Part shown: piece after piece, positions 1-11,100 of the stretch
Layout of the letters: every line of letters begins with the position of its first letter
How positions within the stretch are numbered: position 1 is the stretch's first letter
From: Trochalopteron elliotii
Lineage: Eukaryota > Chordata > Aves > Passeriformes > Leiothrichidae
Reading direction: 5' to 3'
Assembly: GCA_024734555.1 (NCBI GenBank)
Contig: JANPWX010019802.1
Span: 2,247,393 to 2,311,392 of the forward strand
DNA length: 64,000 nt
The notes under the pieces: generated by a model
Databases searched by the model: none
What the model was told of the DNA's origin: nothing
What the model saw: only the letters and a program-made list of their open reading frames with translations
Position numbers and translations under genes: made by a program

Positions 1-142
1 CCTCCTTTGAGATAATGGTAGGCAGTGAAAAGGTCTCCTCTAGCCTCTTTTTTTCTTCAGGCTGTATGCCCCCAGCTGCCTCAGCCACTCCTTGTATGAC
101 CTGCTCCAGTCCCTTCACCAGCTCTGTTACCCCTCTGAAGAT
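1..142 (-). repeat. CR1 LINE fragment, antisense, cut by window edge
   Basis: The bases AAGGTCTCCTCTAGCCTC, then CAGGCTG, CAGCTGCCTCAGCC and CAGTCCCTTCACCAGCT, match in order the antisense of the widespread avian CR1 segment encoding the conserved end of reverse transcriptase ORF2 ([25 protein letters not shown] region). It is diverged and includes an expanded T-run. The remainder lies left of the window. Confidence 0.75.
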
Positions 143-390
143 GCCATCCACCTTAGTGGATGTATCAAAATGTTACCAAAAGGAATTGGTTTCAGAAATA
201 CTTGAGGTCATGTGCTTTCCTGACTTGTCTGCTATATAATGTAAAACTTCTACTAATTGATGCAATGATCACAAGTGAACAGTTTTTCTGCTCATGGAAG
301 TCCATAATTGCTGACTTAAGTAGAGTTCTGTCTGCTCGTAGGCATCAAATTTAACCTTGTTTGTATAAAACAATATTCTTTGCATCTAGC

Positions 391-420
391 TGTATATATG
401 TGTGTATATATACATATATG
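391..420. repeat. TA/TG simple repeat
   Basis: Alternating TGTATATATG, TGTGTATATA and TACATATATG. A short degenerate dinucleotide repeat with no coding role. Confidence 0.8.
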
Positions 421-1310
421 TTTTGTATATACTTCTTAACCCACAATAAAATGTTGCAAGGTTGTAGTTTGAGGTTTTTATTAGGTATTTTTTTCTTTTC
501 AAAAGTGTGGGGTGTTAAGGTATGCAGCTAGAGTGCAACTTTTCCCTCTGTGGTCCAAATAGCTTGCAGATTTTCACTAGTCTTTATAGAGATACTAACA
601 TTTCAAAGATAATAGATTTTTGGTAATCCCTAAATTATTTTGTGCTTACTTCCTATACCTTATGTCTCTTTAAGTACTGTGCAATATCCTACTTCAAGCT
701 GTAAGAAACTGGTAAAACTTCAGGTCCTTGAAAATGTAATGGACAGTATATAATTATGTTTCTGGCTGAGGTAAATTTATATTTTGCTTAACCTAACAAT
801 TTAGTGAAAGTCTCTAGAAAATTTTTCTCCCCTCAAATCCTGAAAAAACGGCAGGTATTACTTGTGATGTTATGCTAACTCCTAAGTGCTTCAAAATCTG
901 AGGTTAAAAGCTGATTCTTAAATGGAAACTAAACAGCTTAGAAAAAAGCTTGAAGACACGGCCTTTGCAGTGTTACATAGCTACAGAGCACAGTCTGTGA
1001 AGCTTATATTTTGAACTTTATAGGTAAATAGGCAGGTATGTGTATTAACTGGTAAGTGTATGCAGAAAACGAGCTTTTTTGTAGCAACTGTCTAAACGTT
1101 TGCTGACTTCAAATAAACCCGATTCAAATCCAAAACATAACAGCAAAAACAGGTCTAATGTAGGTGTAAACTAGATAAACCATAGGTGGTATGGGAGAGA
1201 TTTTGGTTTGGTTACTTGATGGTAACTTCCACTTTTTTGCTATCTCAAAGCTTGTTTTGAGATATGAAAGTTGTTATTGTAAATGTACATTGTACATTGA
1301 AGTTGTGTAT

Positions 1311-1376
1311 AAGACAAAAAGCAAAATCTGAAGTAATAGTCATAGGACGAAAAGCAAAATCTGAAGTCATAGTCAT
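1311..1376. repeat. 33-bp tandem duplication (two copies)
   Basis: Copy 1 at 1311-1343 and copy 2 at 1344-1376 differ at three positions (second, sixth and 28th base of the unit). Unit core: GCAAAATCTGAAGT followed by AATAGTCAT or CATAGTCAT. It is a local duplication not matching any mobile element I recognise. Confidence 0.9.
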
Positions 1377-1484
1377 TGCACAAGTTGACTCAGTGTGTTT
1401 GTTCAACTCTATAATTTTATATATTTTATAACTTCAAGATGGTATTGTCAGTTACTTCCTGTCCAGAAAAAGATTACTTTTCAG

Positions 1485-1721
1485 AACAGTTTCCATGCAA
1501 TGGAAGCCAGTGTTATGCAATACTTTCCTCCAAATGTATACAATTTTTATCAGACCTCAGAACATTTTTATGAACATGGAAATTCTGTGGTTTCTCGTTA
1601 CTTTGAACTGTTGGCAGAGCTTGTTGACTCAGACTCCTTAAACAACACTGACTGTGCTTGGACACTCTATGAATTAGTTTTGACTACACTTGCACTTTTA
1701 GTCACTCTCTTGACTGCTTTT
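1485..1721 (+). other. Exon-like open segment A, unassigned
   Basis: An acceptor-like TTACTTTTCAG precedes 79 open codons ending at TAG (1722-1724). The first 55 or so codons read like protein, with aromatic and charged residues (for example VMQYFPPNVYNFYQTSEHFY) and balanced codon use. I do not recognise the protein, and no clear donor is visible. It may be an exon of an unannotated transcript, a pseudogene relic, or a chance frame. Confidence 0.3.
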
Positions 1722-1724
1722 TAG

Positions 1725-1880
1725 GAATCTCTTCTCAAACTGCTTAAAGTAACAAAAGCTTGCTACAGCTTCAGAAACAAGCTAGGGGAGAATACTTTTA
1801 AGGCTAGCAGGACACTGGGAAAAAGCTGTGGGATTAGTATGCTGACATTTGGAAAAAGCAAAAAGATCTTTGTCCTATCC
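1725..1880 (+). other. Exon-like open segment B, unassigned
   Basis: The stop that closes the previous segment is part of a good acceptor (TTGACTGCTTTTTAG). The 52 codons that follow are open and begin ESLLKLLKVTKACYSFRNKL, consistent with helical protein. There is a GTAAC at 1746-1750 that might act as a donor. Not identified. Confidence 0.22.
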
Positions 1881-3264
1881 TAAATCTGAGGATAATCAGC
1901 AAATGCCTGAAATTCCCTGTACAGTGTTCATGTTGTCTGACCTGGGGAGAAATTTCCTTGGATGACAGCTGTTACAGAAGGTCAGGAGTCAGTGTATGCA
2001 AAATGACCACCTGCAAAACATGTGATGCCTACTGTGGGGGCTTACAGTCATCAGGACTCCTGGAGACTGTGTGCTGAGCATGCTGTAATGGTGTGAGGAC
2101 AGCTCACTTTTTGTCCAGTCTCCACCACTCCAACCAGCTTGCAGTGTAGCTGCACTCCCATTTTGAGCTCAGGGATATTGTCCTGTTTCTGTCTGCATGT
2201 GACATTATCTTCCTCTGAAACCTCATAAGAAACCTCATGGATGAAATCTTGCTGTTTGCAACAAGAAAAAAATCTCCAAGATACATTTTATTGAACTTGT
2301 TTTGAAAACAGCCTTGTATGTGGACTCCATGTGCATCAGAGCCAGAAAGTCCGGATAATGCACTGCAGTTTGTGAGATCCATATTGTAGAAAGAGACATT
2401 GACATGAATCTCATGGAATTTTCACTATCAAAACTGAGCTGAGTAAGAACACCCCATCACACATGCTTATTCATTCCCTTTTCATCTTACTGGTTGGAGA
2501 AAATGCCTCTGCTGAGGAATTTAAAATTTCCAGGTGGCAGGCAGTGTCTGTCGTGGTTCCTTTTCTTTTAAAATGCAGTTCCTCTGTGGGCCACAGTCAC
2601 TCAGTGTTAACCTTTTTCTGTGTCTACTGTCTGCTTCTGTCTGGGTAGCTCTTAGCTCCAGCTCTTGCTTAAGAGTCATTGCCTATGTCTCTTTTGTCTT
2701 CATCTGAAATCCTGGCCTGGTCTTGTGTCCACATAGGGATATTCATTACCTCATCCTACATAGTGCAGCAACTTCTCTGCCAAAACACTGTCAATTTAGT
2801 CCAGTATGGAGGAGGAAAGGGAGGGTTGTATCTAATTTTTAATATGTTTTTTTAATATCATTAACACTCTATAAGGGGAGGCAAGTAGGATATCAGGTAA
2901 AGTTGTAGAGGTTCATACTTTCTTTTCAGTGGCCTTATTGTTTTCAGAGTAACTAAGAAAATGGAATCCCAGCCTTGAGAAATAATAGGTTTTATGGCAT
3001 TGAAGATAATTTTGGAGTCCTGGTAAACAACAGTGTAAGGGAAGAAATAAGCAAAATAAGATCTTCACCACTAGTGCTGTAGAAGTACTAGACACTAGAC
3101 GTTAAAGAATAGATACTTTTTAAAAAAAGGAAGCATATATTAATTACACAAGGAAAGTACTTTCTAACCTCCGATATTAATTTAAGCTTCTTTCATGCAA
3201 TCTTTGATTTGTGTAACATGTTTCCTATTTTGAGCAGCCTGCTTTTTTTTTTTTTTCTGTAAAG

Positions 3265-3321
3265 GCTGTGTTAAGATGTCAAAATGGAAAGAGTGGTTGG
3301 GAACTATTCATTCAACTGCTG
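3265..3321 (+). other. Exon-like open segment C with both splice sites
   Basis: A 15-base T tract followed by CTGTAAAG leads into 57 bp (19 codons, phase 0/0), AVLRCQNGKSGWELFIQLL, followed by GTAAAC. Polypyrimidine tract, AG, open symmetric frame and GTAA donor are all present. Not identified. Confidence 0.28.
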
Positions 3322-3914
3322 GTAAACAGGTTTATCTCCTAAGCTTAGCTTAGGACTGATCACGTATCAATGAATGAATTTCTGTATTGATTATGGAAAA
3401 GCCTGTTGTCACTCTGCCTGCTAAAGTGATAGTTCTTAAGCTTCTTTACCCATCACATTGCTTCTCAGTTCCAGGAGGACTTGGCACTTCTTGTTAGTCT
3501 TTGTTTGACTACGGTAATGTTGCAGCCTAAGGCAATTAAGAACAGCAGGATGTGAGCCTTAATGTTTTTGCCATGCCTGAGCGGACATTTCTAATAGTCA
3601 AACTGTGTTACCATGGCATTTTTATTAGTTTGTTTTCTTTTTGTTTAGCATCAGTATATTTCTGGAAAAATGAATTGCTTTGCTATGTAATTAGTGAGGA
3701 GTTCTTGTCTTAGTTCCTATTAATGTCTTTAATGAGTACTGAATACCACCCAATAATGAAAGATGAAGAAGAGAAAGCTGAAAGGGGAAGGAAGGAGAGG
3801 AAAGAGTAGGAAACTGGTAGAATGGTTTGGTTTTTTTACAGGATTGATTTTTCTTTAAAGCTGTTCTTTCTTTCTCAACTCCATATGGACAAAAATAAGG
3901 CACTATACAGGGCC

Positions 3915-3976
3915 AACAGTTGGACTTAATGGTCCTTGAGGATCCCTTCCAACTCAGTTTATTCTGTGGTCCTGTG
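3915..3976 (+). repeat. CR1 3' tail, sense
   Basis: TTGGACTTAATGGTCCTTGA, then GATCCCTTCCAACTCAG and ATTCTGTGGTCCTGTGA is the typical 3' end of avian CR1 elements, which close with a short ATTCTRTG-type tandem repeat. Severely 5'-truncated. Confidence 0.85.
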
Positions 3977-4079
3977 AAAAATAAGGGTTTTATTTTTTAT
4001 ATATAGAAAGACATATTGTAATTTTTTAAAAGTATATTGTTTGACCACCTATCTTCCTATTTAAATAATATTCCTATAG

Positions 4080-4186
4080 TTAATATTATTTTAGCTGAAT
4101 TGGTTGAAACTTCCGTACAGGGAGGGCGTCGTGTCCTTATGTGGTTAATAGAAGAGCAAGACTTATGCAAAGATATATTGGCTGAA
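4080..4186 (+). other. Exon-like open segment D, unassigned
   Basis: Preceded by TTCCTATAG (with a second possible acceptor, ATTTTAG, 15 bases on) and followed by a weak GTTACA. Open frame reading AELVETSVQGGRRVLMWLIE then EQDLCKDILAE. Its start phase (2) does not match the phase-0 end of the preceding segment, which weakens the case for one spliced gene. Confidence 0.22.
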
Positions 4187-4577
4187 GTTACAAATATTTT
4201 TATATGTTTTATACATTACCTGTTGCTTGTTCACAGATGCTTTAGGAAATCTAAAATTTAAATAGCTCTATACTACCTTACTACAATAAGAGTACAGATG
4301 ATGTAACTGTACACCAGCATTGAAGGACTTTAGTGGTGCATCAGTGACCGGTTCTGTAACGCATTTAATCCTGTAGATATATAGTGCATAACTTCCATTA
4401 GCTTGCAGAAATAATCTTTATAAATTTTCATCGACAAGTGTCAAAACAGTGGTCTAATTCTAGAGTCATCTGAAGTTTAGTGTCTTTGTCAGAAAAAAAT
4501 CCTAATTACCCCAGTAATCTGGCAAAAACATGATTTATCCAGCTCATTTAACAAAGGGAGCTGTGCTTTTTCCACAG

Positions 4578-4673
4578 AGTGAAGACAGCTTGTCATTCAG
4601 TAAAGCTGTACTTAAAACATGGAAAGACAATACTGTAACTCTAGTTCTATCAGAAGTGATTAAAGAAGTGGAA
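4578..4673 (+). other. Exon-like open segment E with strong splice sites
   Basis: CTTTTTCCACAG, 96 bp (32 codons, phase 0/0), then GTAAGC. Translation begins SEDSLSFSKAVLKTWKDNTV and ends SEVIKEVE. Both splice sites are close to consensus and the codon use is exon-like. I do not recognise it; it is not part of known Homer1. Confidence 0.35.
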
Positions 4674-6061
4674 GTAAGCTTCATTTATACTGTTCCATAA
4701 CTAACTGTACTGTCTATGCCAGACCCACACTCTGCCCTGCAAAGTGCTCTGTGTTGTCTGGAGCAGCACTGCTAAGCAATTACCAGGAACATGCAGGCCA
4801 TCTCATCAAACAAATTGAGTATATTTAGGCTGTGGAAGATTTTTGTGATGACAGTGCTGCAGAGCAGCATCTCAGGGCTGAACAGTTGATTTTCACTGAC
4901 ACTCACTCACTTTAGGCATATAGAACTCACCTACCTTTTACATATTGAAATCCTTACCTGTGGTGTGTTGAACATCCCAGTTATGTGATATAATGTACTA
5001 GAAGTGGACTGAGCATCCATGCTGGTCAAATGTACATTCATTAACCATGCATCTATGTCTTGCATTCAGTTCCTCTTTGGTCTTTAATTAAAATGGTCAG
5101 AGCCTTTATAGTTTCCTTTCAATGTCAATATTCATCAAAACAGTTGTCAGGCTTCTAAGATTGTTTCCATATTTTTTGATGGGCTGTTTAATTTTTCAGA
5201 GTTAAAGAGCAGGTGCCTTATGTTAATATGCATCCCTTGATATTGGCATATGCTTAACTTGGAGGTAAATTATAAAATAGATCTAATATTGAAGATAACT
5301 AAAGTTTAAGTATGATTGAAGAAGTAATTGTAGATATTCAAGAGAGCAAAAAGAATTCGTTTGTTCTGTTAAACAAAAGACCTATAAAAGCCAGTCACCT
5401 TTGCATAATATTTGTGTGGAAGAGATTTGGATCAGGAAAACAGCTATGCAACCTCCTGTAGCTTGATGATTTGCAAGGAAATGATGAATTGGTGTTGAGG
5501 GTACACGTCTGTGGAGAACTAACATGTGGATTGATCCCCTTAGCCTCTCTTCCTCTTCTTTATCTTTCGCTGAAACTCTCTTTTGCTGTCTCTGATCTGT
5601 TCTGCATACATCTGTCATTTCATCCAACACTCAACATAGGAGAACCACGTTTGACATTTGGTGAACTTCAAGGAATCTTGACTCCCAGTTGAGTAGTACA
5701 ATCCTACTACTGAAAGCTGCTCTCTCTGTCAAGCAGTAGAGAGATTTCAGAGAGTTCACATGTATCCCTCTGTAGAGAGGCCAAATTAACCCCCTTTGGC
5801 TACCCACAAATTCTGGAGGGTTTTCTTTCACTTTTATTTTGAGAAAAAAAAAGGTATTAAAAACATACCTCTGAGAAGAAAATGAGGGCAGGTCAAAGGG
5901 TATGTTTTTTCACACCCTGAAAATGAGGGTTAGAATACCTAAATAGTTAAATTCAACCTAAAGTCTTTGATATCTTTGGAATTTGATGGCAGCATTCCTT
6001 AAAGAGCACAGCAATCAATATGTTATTAAAATGTAGCTGAATTTAAACTGACAGCTACGGT

Positions 6062-7208
6062 ATCATAGAATAGTTTGAATTGGAAGGGACATTAAAGATA
6101 ATCTAATTCCAACCTACCTACATAGGCAGGGACACTTTTCACAGGTTTTGCTCAATGACGAATCCAGCCTGGCTCTGAACAATTCCAGGGATGGAACACC
6201 CACATCTTCTCTGGGCAACCTGTTCCAGTGTCTCTCCATCCTCATGGTAAAGAATTTCCTCTTAATGTCTTATCTAAACCTGTCCTGCTTCAGTCTGAAG
6301 CCATCACCTCTTGTCCTATCGCTGCATGCCCTGCTAAAAAGGTCCCTCTACCACCTCTCTTGTGGCCCCCCATTAGGAACTGAGAGCTGATATAAGGTCT
6401 CCCCAGAGGCTTCTCTTCTCCAGGCTGAACAATTCCAACTTTCTCCACCTTCCCTGATAGGAGAGGTGCTCTGTCCTTCTGATCATCTTGGTGCCCTCCT
6501 CTGGACTCACTCCAGCAGGTCCTTGTCCTTCCTGTGCTGGGAGCCCAGAGCTGATGCAGCCCTGCAGGTGGGGTCTCAGCAGAGCAGAGGGGCAGAATCC
6601 CCTCCCTGGCCCTGCTGCCCACACTGCTCTGGATGCAGCCCAGGACACGTTTGGCTCTCTGGGCTGTCAGTGCCCAGGGCTGGGTCATGTCCAGCCTCTC
6701 ACCAGCAGCACCCCCAGGTCCTTCTGGGCAGGGCTGCTGTGATCTGTCCATCCCCAGCCTGTGCTGGTACCAGGGCTGCTCTGACCAGGTGCAGCACCAG
6801 CACTTGGTCTTGTTAAACCTCATGAGATTGCCATGGGCCCTCTCCTAGAGCTTGTCCTGGTCCCTCTGGATGGCATCCCATCCCTCAGGTGTGTCAGCTG
6901 CACCACGCAGCTTGGGGACAAGTGCAAACTTGCTGAGGGTACAATAGGTCCCATTCTCTATGTCATTGATGAACATACCAAAACTGATGTGCATTGGGAC
7001 TCTGAGCCATTAATCACTGACCTCTAGACGCCACAGTCCAACCAGTTCCTTATCCACCCAACTGTCCATCCATTGAATCCAGCTCTTCCAATCTAGAGAA
7101 ATGTTATAGGTGACCATAAAGTCAAAGGCTTTAAAAAACTGCAGATAACTGACATCCACAGCCCTCCCCTTGTCCACTGATATAATCACCCTATTGTAGA
7201 AGGCCAGC
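6062..7208 (-). repeat. CR1 LINE, antisense, about 1.15 kb with degraded ORF2 end
   Basis: Begins on + with ATCATAGAATAGTTTGAATT, the complement of a CR1 3' tail, and runs through the complement of the C-terminal ORF2. On the minus strand fragments read KAFD, FGMFINDIENGT, TLSKFA and MRFNKTKC, all recognisable pieces of CR1 reverse transcriptase and its flank. It is broken by stops and frameshifts and 5'-truncated near 7208. A local rise in GC marks it against the surrounding AT-rich intron. Confidence 0.92.
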
Positions 7209-7489
7209 TTATCATCATCTAAATGATATAAACCCTAATACTAAAATGTTTTTAGATTTCTGTGCAATGCTGTATGTCCTGGTAGTGGTCATAGGGGGAA
7301 AAAAGTTGTAAATTCTAAATTATAATAAGGGGGTATTTGCTTCATATAACTTTATTTCCTAAGCAATTTACAATTTAAAATGTATTTTATAAATTCTTTA
7401 ATGTTGGTATAAATACCTTCAGGTGCAAAGCTCCAGTAAATGAGGGATTCACAACACATATTCACAGCCTTAATTACTGTTCGTTTTAG

Positions 7490-7657
7490 AGTAATTGCAC
7501 TGAATCAGCCAGTTCAGATCCAGATTGCAGCCAAAAATTTATGAGAATAATCAGAGTATTAAAAAATTTTGGAGAAGAAGTGGACTTGAAGTTATGCACG
7601 TTCCACAGTGTCCAGTGTAATGAGAGAAGTTACACATGCATTAATGACATAGTTTAA
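7490..7657 (+). other. Exon-like open segment F ending in a stop
   Basis: Acceptor TGTTCGTTTTAG then 55 open codons and TAA (7655-7657). Translation begins SNCTESASSDPDCSQKFMRI and includes NFGEEVDLKLCTFHSVQCNE. It would join segment E in phase 0. It could be a terminal exon, but no nearby poly(A) signal was confirmed and the protein is not recognised. It ends only 305 bp before HOMER1 exon 2. Confidence 0.3.
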
Positions 7658-7962
7658 AGGGATAGATGGGCAGCGAAGAGCTGGGGAGATGATGGGATGA
7701 TGCTGCATCTGTCTTAGAGGTGTCTGTGTTTATCTGACTCCACAAGTGGATGCTGATTTTTGCCTTAGAAGGCTTGCTTTTTTTGCATATATGTGTTAAA
7801 GAGCTTACCTGCTCTACACAGCAACACGTACAGAAGTCATCAGGCAAGGATTATCATGCAGAGTAACTTGTGTACATCCAAATGGGCATAACTGGCAGAT
7901 AGCTTGTGTGCCGTGATAGTATGTACAAATTAGATTCATGTCTCCTTCTCTCTGTCCTTCAG

Positions 7963-8119
7963 GGAACAACCCATCTTCAGCACCCGAGCTCATGTCTTCC
8001 AGATTGACCCAAACACTAAGAAGAACTGGGTTCCCACCAGCAAGCATGCTGTTACTGTGTCCTACTTCTATGACAGCACAAGAAATGTCTACAGGATAAT
8101 CAGTTTGGATGGCTCAAAG
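7963..8119 (+). CDS. HOMER1: HOMER1 exon 2 (EVH1, first half)
   Basis: 157 bp, preceded by a pyrimidine-rich tract and CAG (AG at 7961-7962) and followed by GTAAAT. The first base completes codon 2 (Gly); 52 codons follow, encoding residues 3-54, beginning [15 protein letters not shown] and ending SLDGSK. It contains W24 in the KKNW stretch, the aromatic residue central to ligand binding in Homer EVH1 domains. The exon ends in phase 0. Because exon 1 need only carry ATGGG of coding sequence, the true start codon is outside the window; no in-window ATG is needed. Confidence 0.97.
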
Positions 8120-11100
8120 GTAAATTTTATTTCAGAGAACCTAGTTGTTTGGAACATTTTTGTTACTGTTTTCTAGTCTGATGTTATTTCTTCTCAGATG
8201 TTTGCATCATTATCTTACAACAGATTGCTGACATTTTAAAATGGTGACGTTGCCTCATTATACGTTTTACGTGTTTAGTCATAAATCCTGTTTTCCATGT
8301 AGTTGTATTGACTGCAATAACTATTGCTGGATTAAAGTGATGACCTGTTCCTTGGTTAGTGCTGTGAAAAGGCTAAAAAGGCAAATAATTGTACAAAAAG
8401 TACAAATAGGGTTACAATAACTTGTTTTCATTTCTGTACTCAGTCATGTATCAATATAATTAGCTTCAGCATTATGAAGGACATCTGTTCAGTGGCCATA
8501 ATCACTTAGTAAATCCATTGTTATGTAATCTTCCAATTTTTGCTGTAGAGAATGCGAGGATTGCCTCCCAATAAAGCCTGCCTAATAAATGGTAAGCTTT
8601 TATCTAGACTCAGTTGGTTTGGTTTTAGTGGGGATTTTTTGTGGTTTGTTGGTTGGTTGGTTTGGTTTTTTTCTCTGTTTTAACTAGAAAGGATATTGTG
8701 CCTACCTACTGCTGTTGTAACACATGTTGTCTAAGAAATTAATTTGATGTGCAGAGAATCATTGACCGTTTCTACCCACATAGTTATAATAACAGTAACT
8801 TTACAAACAGTGTAGCAGAAAACTCTACACTAAGGGCATTAAAGATACACAGACTGTAATCAAGAGTTGTGATCCTTTTGAGAGACTTTAATTTGAAGCC
8901 TTTGGAAATGCATCAGTTCACAATGATTGGAAACAAAATACTCTGTTAAAAGCATGGTAGTGTTCACAGAGATTTTATGACTACTTATTGAAAGCTGAAG
9001 ATTTTTACCCTGATTTTTTTTAAATATCCAGAATATTGCTATTTTAAATGTAAAAGGAGATTTTCTATCACAAAGAAATATTTAGAAATTGATCTCATTG
9101 TCAAAAATCTCTGCTTCAGGTGGCTGAGACTGGTATCAGAGCCTACCAGATTTTTCCAGCTTTATGTTTTACTTTGTTTTTTTCATGCTCATCCTTCAAA
9201 TTATCCAATTAGTTTGTCAAATAATTAAAATACCTTTTGAGTCAGGATTTATTAATAAAGACACTGGGATTGGAACTAGATGATGTATGAAATCAAGACT
9301 ACCGGTTATAAAATGTAGTGTTTTAACTGATCTGGACAATATACAAAATCCTTATTCTGACATCCATTGGGGTTCCTCTGCCTTCATACTGATGCTGCAA
9401 CTCCTGCTGGGTGCCTGCTGAATTAAACTGTCAAATAGTTGTTCACCTATTTAGTTCTTGTCTACTGCAGCATTCCCTTTACATACAGTACTAATGGCAA
9501 GGTATATTGATAATGCAGTTCATCACTTTTATTTACTCTGTGAGTGCTGCAATCCTAATCATGTTTTCCTCCAAGTCATAGATGAAGATCTGGAATCCCA
9601 GTCATGGTTAAGAGAGTCCCATTCTTTCAGGTATTCACAACACTGGTCTGAAACATATACAGGTGAATATCAGAAGGGACACATGGAAGAATTTTAAGTG
9701 GGTTTCTAGCATAATTCCCAGAGAGTTCTTTTTTTTTTTTTACTTAAAATCCCATCTTTTTTTTTTAGCATGTCTGTTTATATACAATATGGTATGTGCA
9801 AAGAGTTAAATGTAAATATAAAGCATTTTTAAGTTTGGATGCACCCAGAGAGAGTCTTTGCTCTATGGCATATAGCTGAGTGCCAGTAACACTGCTGACA
9901 ATGCACATGTTGTCAAAACCACTTGTCAAATCCTACTGGTTTTGAAGCTGTCGTGCCCCTCCCTCAGAGGGAGTAGATCCAGCCAGGTTTTATTGTATAT
10001 CTGGGTGTTGGTGGGGTTTACAGCATCCTTTGGGTTTGTATGGTGGAGAGAATGATGTGCTCAGTTCTCAGGTGCTGAGCAGTAAGTCAGTAAGTAAAGG
10101 CCGCTCACATGTAAATTCACCTAGACTGCAGTAAGGAATGTTGGAGAGAGGTATACTTTAGATTTGCATGGTAATCCTATTTCTGTCCCACACCCTTCTC
10201 TCTCTTTAGGATGGTCCGTTTCAGAAGTATGTCTGGATAAAATTCAACTTCTATCCTGAGTATCTGAGAGTCATTAAATCTTTCTTCTTGAAAACAGAAA
10301 GACCTTTAAAGACGTAATCTTCAATCCTCTATTGTGCATTGCAATTTCCAACCTGGATTTGCTTATGGAGTCTCCAGTTAATTTTGAAAGAGAGGAGTTT
10401 TTTCCTTATTTGAGCTTGATTTAGCCAAGACAGTTCTTACAGACGCAACTGTCACTTTTAATGCATTTTGTGAAATGTTTTCTGAAGCTACAGTCTCCTC
10501 TTGAAATATTTTGCACCAGATATGATGCATGTCCCTCTATCTTGACCACAAAAAATGTTCTAGGGCCGTAAGATGTTCAGTGTACAGGCCATATATTTTA
10601 TAGTCATGCACAGTATTTAGAACCCTGTCGCCCATGGCAGAGAAATCTTGATGCAGGTAATCTGATAGAATTTGAATCTGGTTTCTCTGACCTCTTGAGC
10701 AAATTTTTTTAATGTGACCTTTTTCTCCCACCATTACCAGAATCAAGAGAAAGCCTGAAAAACAAGATTTCTTATGTAGTGTGGCATGACAACATTGAGC
10801 AGTTGTTGCTATGGCTTTTGGTTCTCATTAATTATATACTCATTTCAGAGTTCCTTGGAAAAATATGGTTTACTCCTTCTTTCTCCTGGGTGATGGAACA
10901 AAGCTTCCATTATTTCTCCAGTAACAGTACAGGCAGACTTTAGGATTATTGCGAGTCCCACTGTCTTTTCCATTTTATCCCTTGCCATCTCTGAGAAAAG
11001 GAGGCAGATCAAGTATGGCGTGGTTCTTGCTATGCTAGTTAGCTCTCTGATAATTTTTTTCACAGATACTAGGTAGGAAAATAAACTTTGATATTCATCT

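Larger units (their letters stand above)
1..7962 (+). other. Intron upstream of HOMER1 exon 2 (partial)
   Basis: This lies 5' of the exon 2 acceptor and is taken to be intron 1, because coding exon 1 is not in the window. It contains CR1 pieces at 1-142, 3915-3976 and 6062-7208, a TA/TG simple repeat at 391-420, a 33-bp tandem duplication at 1311-1376, and several exon-like open segments listed separately. No promoter, CpG island or start exon is visible. Confidence 0.75.

Noticed and set aside
6466..6848. Plus-strand open frames of up to 116 codons
   Set aside because: They are shadows of the antisense CR1 element.
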